From: Promethearchaeota archaeon
Lineage (GTDB): Archaea > Asgardarchaeota > Lokiarchaeia > Sigynarchaeales > SOKP01
Direction of reading: 5' to 3'
NCBI GenBank assembly: GCA_030608765.1
Contig: JAUWDN010000082.1
Coordinates: forward strand, 1 to 6,208
Length of the DNA stretch: 6,208 bases
Positions 1 through 5,282 of the stretch are shown here, in pieces; position 1 is the first letter of the stretch; every line of letters begins with the position of its first letter. The notes under the pieces were generated by a model. It made no database searches, had not been told where the DNA came from, and saw only the letters and a program-made list of their open reading frames with translations. The translations under genes were made by a program, and so were the position numbers.

Positions 1-421
1 ACCTAAAACACGATATCAAAAATATCTAAGAAAAGATTCAACGGGATTATACGATCATTTTGCCCCCAATCATAGCGAATTAGTGCGCAATAGGATTTCT
101 CACATTAAACCGGGCTTTAATCATAGTTCGCTACCGAAAGAATACCAACTTAAAGGAGGTTATCCTAATATATATGGAAGGCTCAAATTAAATACGCCTG
201 CAGACACAATCACGGGGAATTGTGGTTGTGTAAGTGCTCCGGGCAGATTTATTCATCCTATTCAAAATAGAGCGATTTCTATTAGAGAAGCGGCAAGATT
301 ACAATCATTTCCAGATAATTATCGATTTTGTGGAACTACGAGAGACAAATATAAACAAGTAGGAAACGCAGTTCCTCCGTTATTGGCTTATGCCGTAGCT
401 GAATCAATAAAGAGATATTAA
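1..421 (+). CDS. DNA (cytosine-5) methyltransferase, C-terminal part (5'-truncated by window edge)
   Basis: This is the C-terminal 139 residues of a C5-cytosine DNA methyltransferase, which transfers a methyl group from S-adenosylmethionine to C5 of cytosine in a target site. The reading frame is open from base 2 with no stop, so the gene begins before the window. The GTG at 83 is internal and not a credible start. Numbering from base 2, the segment shows a GRL at residues 59-61 with a TIT at 69-71 (the conserved motif IX region) and RLQSFPD at 99-105 followed by QVGNAVPP at 119-126 (motif X), which folds back onto the SAM site. The catalytic PC motif, the ENV motif and most of the recognition domain are missing because they lie upstream. 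Codon use resembles the neighbours. Such genes often belong to restriction-modification systems, but no endonuclease is visible here. The family call is very secure; specificity cannot be read. Confidence 0.95.
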   Translation, partial: PKTRYQKYLRKDSTGLYDHFAPNHSELVRNRISHIKPGFNHSSLPKEYQLKGGYPNIYGRLKLNTPADTITGNCGCVSAPGRFIHPIQNRAISIREAARLQSFPDNYRFCGTTRDKYKQVGNAVPPLLAYAVAESIKRY

Positions 422-437
422 ATTAACAATAAATTAG

Positions 438-977
438 TTACATATTGATATTTTTGTACATTTCTAAAGCCAATTCATCAAATACATCCTTTACATTAGT
501 ACCAAGCTTCGCACTTGTTTCAAGGTATGCACTAGCAGATAATGTTTCCTTAAAATGCTTTATTTCTTCTTTATTAATGAAGGAATTTTCAGAATTTATT
601 AAATCAAGCTTATTTCCTACGAAAATATTTGGAACTACGCCAATTTTACTTTCTACTTCTTCTTTCCAGGTTATAATATTATCGAGCGTAATTCTTCTGG
701 TTAAATCGAACGCATAGACAATTCCACTCGCGCCTTTATAGAACGCGTATCGTACCCATCTGAAACGAGGTTGGCCCGCTAAATCCCAGATTTGTAGGGT
801 CAATAAGTGTTTGACATCGGGAATTTTTACATATTTAACAAAAAAATTAGAACCAATTGTTCTTTGAGCGTCCGCTACAAATCTCCTTTTTAAATATTGA
901 TTGACAAGTGTAGTTTTTCCTACTTCAGAATCTCCGACAATACAGACTTTATAAAAATATTTGCTTGACCCTACCAT
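438..977 (-). CDS. Ras/Rab-like small GTPase (Asgard eukaryotic-type), non-lipidated
   Basis: A complete 179-residue Ras-superfamily GTPase, expected to cycle between GTP- and GDP-bound forms as a molecular switch. All five G motifs are present: P-loop GDSEVGKT at residues 15-22, G2 threonine T40 in RTIG, G3 WDLAGQ at 64-69, G4 GNKLD at 121-125 and G5 ETSAK at 153-157. The position equivalent to Ras Gln61 is Q69, so intrinsic or GAP-assisted hydrolysis should be possible. The Rab-like P-loop serine (S17) and WDLAGQ place it nearer Rab/Ras than Arf, but switch II reads AGQPRFRW, with proline where Rabs usually have glutamate. The C-terminus (MYKNINM) has no cysteine for prenylation, and there is no glycine at position 2 for myristoylation, so membrane attachment would need a partner. 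The ATG has an AGAAGG Shine-Dalgarno 6 bases upstream. It is transcribed divergently from the coiled-coil gene and convergently with the methyltransferase. The family call is secure; the cellular role is unknown. Confidence 0.96.
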   Translation of the reverse strand: MVGSSKYFYKVCIVGDSEVGKTTLVNQYLKRRFVADAQRTIGSNFFVKYVKIPDVKHLLTLQIWDLAGQPRFRWVRYAFYKGASGIVYAFDLTRRITLDNIITWKEEVESKIGVVPNIFVGNKLDLINSENSFINKEEIKHFKETLSASAYLETSAKLGTNVKDVFDELALEMYKNINM

Positions 978-983
978 TCTTGA

Positions 984-989
984 CCTTCT
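984..989 (-). promoter_or_regulatory. Shine-Dalgarno of the small GTPase gene
   Basis: On the minus strand AGAAGG lies 6 bases before the ATG at 977. This supports that ATG as the start of the GTPase, and the P-loop then falls at the usual distance from the N-terminus. Confidence 0.55.
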
Positions 990-1023
990 TAACAGAACTA
1001 TCTAATCTAGAGTGTTATTACAG

Positions 1024-1043
1024 ACTTATATTTTTATATTTTA
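1024..1043 (-). promoter_or_regulatory. Candidate archaeal TATA box for the small GTPase gene
   Basis: The minus strand reads taaaatataaaaatataag here, an extended TATA-like tract. Taking about 25 bases from the centre of the box to the transcription start, initiation would fall near 1003-1010. That leaves a leader of about 26-33 bases, long enough to contain the AGAAGG ribosome-binding site. The region is AT-rich, so the exact box is uncertain. Confidence 0.45.
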
Positions 1044-1110
1044 GATTAAGCATAAAATTATTAACAAAGTTCGTCAATTTAAAGTTAATTTTCCTAAATT
1101 TTTTTAATGA

Positions 1111-1128
1111 GAGGTTTATTATATTTTA
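1111..1128 (+). promoter_or_regulatory. Candidate BRE/TATA promoter of the coiled-coil gene
   Basis: A purine-rich GAGG (within atgagagg, a BRE-like flank) directly precedes ttattatatttta on the plus strand. A start about 25 bases beyond the box would lie near 1143-1150 and give a short leader of about 20-26 bases to the ATG at 1169. This spacing favours the ATG at 1169 over the in-frame GTG at 1157. It is a pattern match only, in AT-rich DNA. Confidence 0.45.
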
Positions 1129-1168
1129 AGTGTAATAAGTTAATGAAAAAAATTGAGTGTTATTTGAT

Positions 1169-2404
1169 ATGAATAAAAACTTAAAGAATTTAATAAACAA
1201 AGCTGAGGAAGAAGAAAGAACACAAGCTCAATTAGAAAAAACAGTTGAAAATTTAGAACTCAAGGTTGCTAAATTAGAAACGCAGCTAAAGAAGAATAAA
1301 TCTTCTTCCAAGCTTGAACTCGTGAAACCAACTGTTGAGAGTAGTGACTCTGAAGAAATTAATATATTAAAAAATTTAATTAATTCACAAAACCAAGAAT
1401 TGTCTCAAAGAACTCGTGAAAAGGAGGCTCTACAACAGAAATTTAAAGCCTTAAATGAAGAATTAATTAGTATGCAAGAAAGTTTAAACGATGATATTAG
1501 AGATCAAGTAATAATAAAAACTCAGAATTCTCTTAATAATTTAATTGAAGATTACGGAAGACTAGAGAATATAAATATAAAGCTCAAAGAGAAAATTTCT
1601 GAAACAAAAACTGAAAACGAACGCCTTATAGAAAGCGCAAAATCCGTAAAAGCTGAATCCTCAAATGTGGAACAATTGAAAGAGGAAACGTACAGTTTAA
1701 GAAAACAAATAAATGATTTAGAGGAAGTTAATAAAATTCTTGAAGATTATAATTTGAGTTTAAAAAGTAAAGAATTAGCAGTTGATAATTTAGAGATAAC
1801 TATACAGAATTTAGAGAACTTAAATCGCGATGTAAAAGAAGAGAACAAAATACTGACAGCAAAATTAGATACTGTAAAGGCTGAACGGTTTAGATTGACA
1901 AGATTTGAAGTGAAAGCATCCAATTTAGAAAAGAAGGTACAAGCATTACAGAAAGCAAATGAAAAGCTTAAACAAAATGATGCTATACTATTAGCTAAAA
2001 CTATAAATGTCATGGAAACTCAAATAAAAGAATCACCAAAAACACCAGAAAAGTTTGTACCAAAAGAACCTTTATTTGAAGAAAAAGCAGAAGTAAAAAT
2101 AGAAGATCCTTTTAAAGTGGAGAATACAATTGAGGAACCACTAGAACTAAAACCAAAAAGTGATTTAATTACAACAAGTAATAACATGGAACTGAATACT
2201 GTTTCAGAACCAGAAGAAACAAGTTTAGAAAATGAAATGCTAAAAGAAGAATCAGTTATTCGTAAGAAAACATGTCCCAATTGCGGAAATACTAATAAGT
2301 CTCAAATTCGTGAATTTGACGATAAGAATAAAATAATATATACGTATCCGAGAATTTACGGTAAAATGTATAGATGTGGTCAATGCGGGACTGAATGGCG
2401 ATAA
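1169..2404 (+). CDS. Long coiled-coil protein with C-terminal Cys4 zinc ribbon
   Basis: A 411-residue protein that I do not recognise as a named family. Residues about 1-285 are almost entirely heptad-patterned helix rich in Leu, Lys, Glu, Gln and Asn, for example L/V repeats in LEKTVENLELKVAKLETQL, so a long rod-like dimer is likely. Residues about 288-365 are a proline- and acid-rich linker predicted to be disordered. The last 43 residues form a compact zinc ribbon with CPNC at 369-372 and CGQC at 403-406, ending CGTEWR. The CxxC-x30-CxxC layout and the aromatic/C..CG..W ending resemble the TFIIS/RPB9-type ribbon, though the overall protein is unlike either. There is no signal peptide or membrane segment. 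I chose the ATG at 1169 because the promoter spacing fits and the alternative GTG at 1157 has no ribosome-binding site; no clear Shine-Dalgarno precedes either. It is divergent from the GTPase. Possible roles (scaffold, tether, nucleic-acid binding) are guesses. Confidence 0.85.
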   Translation: MNKNLKNLINKAEEEERTQAQLEKTVENLELKVAKLETQLKKNKSSSKLELVKPTVESSDSEEINILKNLINSQNQELSQRTREKEALQQKFKALNEELISMQESLNDDIRDQVIIKTQNSLNNLIEDYGRLENINIKLKEKISETKTENERLIESAKSVKAESSNVEQLKEETYSLRKQINDLEEVNKILEDYNLSLKSKELAVDNLEITIQNLENLNRDVKEENKILTAKLDTVKAERFRLTRFEVKASNLEKKVQALQKANEKLKQNDAILLAKTINVMETQIKESPKTPEKFVPKEPLFEEKAEVKIEDPFKVENTIEEPLELKPKSDLITTSNNMELNTVSEPEETSLENEMLKEESVIRKKTCPNCGNTNKSQIREFDDKNKIIYTYPRIYGKMYRCGQCGTEWR

Positions 2405-2448
2405 GTCATAAGGATTATTTCTTATTAAATGCTATACTACACTTCAAA

Positions 2449-2464
2449 TCTTTTTTGAATTTTC
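2449..2464 (+). terminator. Oligo-T transcription terminator after the coiled-coil gene
   Basis: A run of six T followed by GAATTTT lies about 46 bases after the TAA of the coiled-coil gene and just before the next promoter. Archaeal RNA polymerase commonly stops at such T-tracts without a hairpin, and I see no stem upstream of it. Confidence 0.45.
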
Positions 2465-2469
2465 ATGAT

Positions 2470-2484
2470 AAAAAGTATAAATAT
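2470..2484 (+). promoter_or_regulatory. BRE + TATA promoter of the reductase-sulfatase operon
   Basis: AAAAAG directly followed by TATAAATAT matches the archaeal BRE/TATA arrangement and is the best promoter match in the window. Transcription would begin near 2505, giving a leader of about 60 bases to the proposed start at 2565. A second TATAAAAT at 2545-2552 is too close to that start and would place the Shine-Dalgarno upstream of the transcript. Confidence 0.5.
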
Positions 2485-2552
2485 CTGAATTATACTATGG
2501 TAATAGTAACTGAATATTTTTGCTGAATTTTTAACACAATTTTCTATAAAAT

Positions 2553-2558
2553 AGGTGG
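2553..2558 (+). promoter_or_regulatory. Shine-Dalgarno AGGTGG that decides an ATA start
   Basis: AGGTGG, followed by ATCATC, is the clearest ribosome-binding site in the window and matches the archaeal anti-Shine-Dalgarno well. It sits 6 bases before the ATA at 2565, the same spacing as in the GTPase gene. It is 60 bases from the first ordinary in-frame start (GTG 2619), far too distant to serve it. Confidence 0.6.
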
Positions 2559-2564
2559 ATCATC

Positions 2565-3665
2565 ATAACATTAAATAAAGAGATTAAAAAGTTTTTAAAA
2601 GAACGAGACGCTCTTAGAGTGGGATTTGCCACACTTGAAACTATGTCCGGTGGACCTCCAGGTGCCGACCTCACTTATTTACTTCCAGAAGCTCAATCCG
2701 CAATAAGTTTTGCGATGCCTTTAAACATGGATTTGATTCGTCCTTACTTAGCTAAAGAATTTCCTGATATTCGTGGTATTCATGAGAAAGATAATATTGA
2801 AACCAATGTAAGAGTGGGAAGACTATCAAGAGATTTACGAAACTATTTGAGAGAAAAAGGTTTTAAAGCAGAATATTACATTCCAAATAATTATTATAGA
2901 CAAGATATACCTGGATGGCAAGCGTCATTACCTCCCGAACTATCGCTAAGATATCTTGCGGTTCGTTCTGGAGTTGCTTCTTTTGGGTGGTCGGGTAATG
3001 TTGGCATTAAAGAATACGGAGCTAATATAATAGTAGGGGGTGTTGTAACGGATGCAAAACTTACTCCCACAGACCCCATACCTTCCGAAGATTCTTTTTG
3101 TAATAAATGTAAATTATGTACACAAGTTTGTGGTTTCAGGATGTTCTCTGAAAACGAAGAAACATCAGTTATTCTTGGGGGATATACAATGACATATTCT
3201 AAACGAATAAATAAATCAAGATGTCTGCTTGTGTGCGGAGGTTGCAATGGGTTGGATAAAACAGGTAAATGGTCAACTTGGAGTCCAGGACGATATGATT
3301 ATCCGGAAGATGATCGTGAGGTAAATCGTCTTCTTTCTATGGCGATGACAGCACAAAGTAAACGCCCCTTAATTAACGATTCTTCGCAAGGGTATAAAGC
3401 TGCATCTTATGGTGGAAAAGGAATAGTACAACTTACTTGTGGCAATTGTCAGCTAATATGTTGGGGGGACCCGAAGAAGACAGCAGAAAATTATGAGCTT
3501 TTAACCAATTCGGGATGCGTAATTCAAAATGAGGACGGAAAACTAGTTGTTCTCCCACCAGAAAAGGCAATAGAAGAACTAAATAAAATGGATCCAAAAC
3601 GAAAACGATTGTATTATAAGGATTATAAGAAAAGATTAAGAAAAACAGCTAACATCACCAATTGA
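2565..3665 (+). CDS. QueG / reductive-dehalogenase-like Fe-S protein (4Fe-4S double-cluster)
   Basis: A 366-residue cytosolic Fe-S protein of the epoxyqueuosine-reductase-like superfamily, whose characterised members are corrinoid and [4Fe-4S] dependent reductases. Numbering from 2565, residues about 1-24 form the N-terminal helix leading into VGFATLE. About residues 25-160 are the catalytic-type domain. A ferredoxin-like CxxCxxCxxxC lies at 179, 182, 185 and 189, cysteines at 220, 224 and 227, and a second cluster motif CGNCQLIC at 292-299 running into WGDPKK. The proline normally following the first cluster is replaced by glycine. The N-terminal helix is in frame but preceded by no ATG, GTG, TTG or CTG; an ATA at 2565 sits correctly behind AGGTGG, so I start there. 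The conservative start is GTG 2619 (348 residues), which would cut off the helix. It is followed 9 bases later by the sulfatase. True QueG activity is doubtful: the C-terminal HEAT-like tRNA-binding part is absent. Substrate unknown. Confidence 0.85.
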   Translation: MTLNKEIKKFLKERDALRVGFATLETMSGGPPGADLTYLLPEAQSAISFAMPLNMDLIRPYLAKEFPDIRGIHEKDNIETNVRVGRLSRDLRNYLREKGFKAEYYIPNNYYRQDIPGWQASLPPELSLRYLAVRSGVASFGWSGNVGIKEYGANIIVGGVVTDAKLTPTDPIPSEDSFCNKCKLCTQVCGFRMFSENEETSVILGGYTMTYSKRINKSRCLLVCGGCNGLDKTGKWSTWSPGRYDYPEDDREVNRLLSMAMTAQSKRPLINDSSQGYKAASYGGKGIVQLTCGNCQLICWGDPKKTAENYELLTNSGCVIQNEDGKLVVLPPEKAIEELNKMDPKRKRLYYKDYKKRLRKTANITN

Positions 3666-3674
3666 TGCCTTAAT

Positions 3675-5204
3675 ATGAGCTCAAAAATGAATGTAGTATT
3701 AATATTTGCCGATCAGCATAGAGCGGATCATATGAGTTGTGCTGGAAATCTTATATTAAAAACTCCAAATTTAGATAAATTAGCGAGTGAAGGCGTTCGA
3801 TTTACTTCTGCGTTTGTTGCGAATCCTATTTGTATGCCAAATAGATCCAGTATTTTTACGGGATTATATCCCAACATGCATGGTGCTCGTACTGCTGGGA
3901 TGAATTTACCCATGAATGTCCCTACTTTTACTGAAACCTTATTGAATTACGGTTATCATACCGTCCAAATAGGAAAGATACATTTGCAATTTATGCTCAA
4001 AGAACTAGTTAAAGGTGCTAAATCTTTTGAAAGCGCAAGTCATTGGATGCGTACAGACGAAGGTCGCGCGAAGATGAAAAAGGAACTTCCAATACCTTAT
4101 TATGGATTTCAAGATGTAGAATTAGTAATTGGTCATGGAGATGTGTGCACTGGACATTACTTCGATTGGCTGGAGAAAAAAGCACCTGAATGGATTGAAG
4201 TGATAAGAAAGAAAGGTTACCAGAGAAAGTATACTAAACTTATGTACGATACAGACATACCTGAAGAATATTATCCTACATCTTACATTACAGAAAGGTC
4301 CATTGCCTTTCTTGAGATGTATGCGAATGGTGATTATGGTGAAAAGCCGTTTTTCTTAAATGTTTCTTTTCCTGACCCACACCACCCTGTTTGCCCTCCA
4401 GGTAAGTATAAAGACCTATACAAACCGGAAGATATTAAACTTCCTAGAAATTTTAACAATTTGGAGAATTTAAAGCATCATCCATCATTAGGGCCGCGGT
4501 TAAATAACCCTTTTTTCCGAGCAATGGTATTAAAAATTGCTGACGAAGAAGAAGTTAGAAAATTTACAGCGGGAACTTATGGTTCTATTGCCATGATTGA
4601 TGACGGAATCGGCCAAATCTTAAACGTGTTAGAAGAGTTAGGGTTAGCAGATAACACGATTGTTATTTATACAGCAGATCATGGAGAAAATATGGGAGAA
4701 CACGGATTAATTTTAAAGGGCCCTTCTCCTTGCAATGGTCCATTAAACATTCCCATGATTTGGAAAGTGCCAGGTGTTACAGAAACGGGCGTATCTGATT
4801 CTCTCGTGAGTTCGCTTGATATTTCTAAAACTATTTTGACCCTTTTGAAAATCAATAAAAAAAAGCACCCTCCAGACATGTTAGGCGTAGATATTACTCC
4901 CGTCTTAAGATATCCAAGCGCTAAAGTGAGAGAGTGTTGTTTTATCGAACATGACGAAGAATTAGATAATTTTAATCTAAAAATAAGAGTCAGGCATCTT
5001 GTCACAGATAATTATAAATTAACGATTGATGAGAGCGTCCCGGGATACGGAGATTTATACGATCGAAAAAATGATCCATGGGAATTAACAAATTTATGGT
5101 ATGATGAAAATTATAAAGATTTACGATATCAATTAATCGAACAGTTATTATTTGAAAATCTTAAAGCACAAAGTCGTTATCCTAAAAGAGAAGCCTTATC
5201 TTAG
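3675..5204 (+). CDS. Sulfatase / phosphonate monoester hydrolase-type enzyme (alkaline phosphatase superfamily)
   Basis: A 509-residue member of the sulfatase family, which hydrolyses sulfate or phosphate/phosphonate esters using a formylglycine made from an active-site cysteine. Visible residues: metal ligands D13-Q14 in FADQH; the nucleophile motif CMPNR at 53-57 followed by SSIFTG; GKIH at 100-103 supplying Lys and His; FPDPHHP at 233-239; metal ligands D335-H336 in TADHGE; and K348 near the active site. The Asp-Gln and Asp-His metal pairs match phosphonate monoester hydrolases and related cytosolic sulfatases better than Asp-Asp/Asp-Asn arylsulfatases. The C-terminal LYD..NDPWELTNLW at about 461-475 is typical of the family. 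There is no signal peptide, so it should act in the cytoplasm. ATG 3675 is chosen; ATG 3687 is also possible. No Shine-Dalgarno is evident and translation is probably coupled to the upstream gene, 9 bases away. Substrate unknown; no maturase gene is visible. Confidence 0.93.
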   Translation: MSSKMNVVLIFADQHRADHMSCAGNLILKTPNLDKLASEGVRFTSAFVANPICMPNRSSIFTGLYPNMHGARTAGMNLPMNVPTFTETLLNYGYHTVQIGKIHLQFMLKELVKGAKSFESASHWMRTDEGRAKMKKELPIPYYGFQDVELVIGHGDVCTGHYFDWLEKKAPEWIEVIRKKGYQRKYTKLMYDTDIPEEYYPTSYITERSIAFLEMYANGDYGEKPFFLNVSFPDPHHPVCPPGKYKDLYKPEDIKLPRNFNNLENLKHHPSLGPRLNNPFFRAMVLKIADEEEVRKFTAGTYGSIAMIDDGIGQILNVLEELGLADNTIVIYTADHGENMGEHGLILKGPSPCNGPLNIPMIWKVPGVTETGVSDSLVSSLDISKTILTLLKINKKKHPPDMLGVDITPVLRYPSAKVRECCFIEHDEELDNFNLKIRVRHLVTDNYKLTIDESVPGYGDLYDRKNDPWELTNLWYDENYKDLRYQLIEQLLFENLKAQSRYPKREALS

Positions 5205-5215
5205 GTAAAACCTAA
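5201..5215. repeat. Short perfect inverted repeat at the sulfatase stop codon
   Basis: TTAGGT-AAA-ACCTAA is a perfect 6-bp inverted repeat with a 3-base loop. It includes the TAG stop of the sulfatase gene. The stem is weak, with only two G-C pairs. It could modestly affect 3'-end stability or may be chance. Confidence 0.4.
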
Positions 5216-5227
5216 ATAAATAAAATA
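5213..5227 (-). terminator. Possible T-rich terminator of the leftward Fe-S gene
   Basis: On the minus strand tattttatttattta lies about 45 bases after the stop of the leftward ferredoxin-type gene. Its composition suits archaeal T-rich termination, but the whole region is AT-rich. Confidence 0.3.
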
Positions 5228-5265
5228 TACAATGTTTTACAATATGATCGAAATGACTATCTCAA

Positions 5266-5282
5266 GTTTTTTATTCTTTTCT
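5266..5282 (+). terminator. Oligo-T terminator of the reductase-sulfatase operon
   Basis: The plus strand reads gttttttattcttttc about 62 bases after the sulfatase stop. These T-tracts fit archaeal intrinsic termination. The stretch overlaps the last codons of the convergent gene. Confidence 0.4.

Noticed and set aside
83..421. Treating the methyltransferase fragment as a short complete gene starting at GTG 83.
   Set aside because: The frame continues open to the window edge with sequence typical of the family (YQKYLRKDS, HFAPNHSE), and a complete enzyme needs the upstream catalytic motifs.
1747..2280. Open frames on the minus strand inside the coiled-coil gene, with serine/phenylalanine-rich products.
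   Set aside because: These are the antisense reading of Glu/Lys/Leu heptad codons, with low-complexity products and no ribosome-binding site or known motif.
2544..2552. TATAAAAT close to the reductase-like gene as an alternative promoter that would support the GTG start at 2619.
   Set aside because: It would place the strong AGGTGG ribosome-binding site and the family-typical N-terminal helix outside the transcript. The TATA box at 2476 has a better BRE and fits both.
2894..3247. Open frame of 117 codons on the minus strand within the reductase-like gene.
   Set aside because: The sense strand carries clear conserved Fe-S motifs throughout; the antisense product has no recognisable domain.
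3660..3677. The reductase-like gene and the sulfatase are in the same reading frame, separated only by one TGA and three sense codons, which could suggest a selenocysteine codon or read-through fusion.
   Set aside because: Both proteins look complete at this junction, the TGA is not in a redox-type context, and a fresh ATG follows within 10 bases. Ordinary operon spacing explains it.
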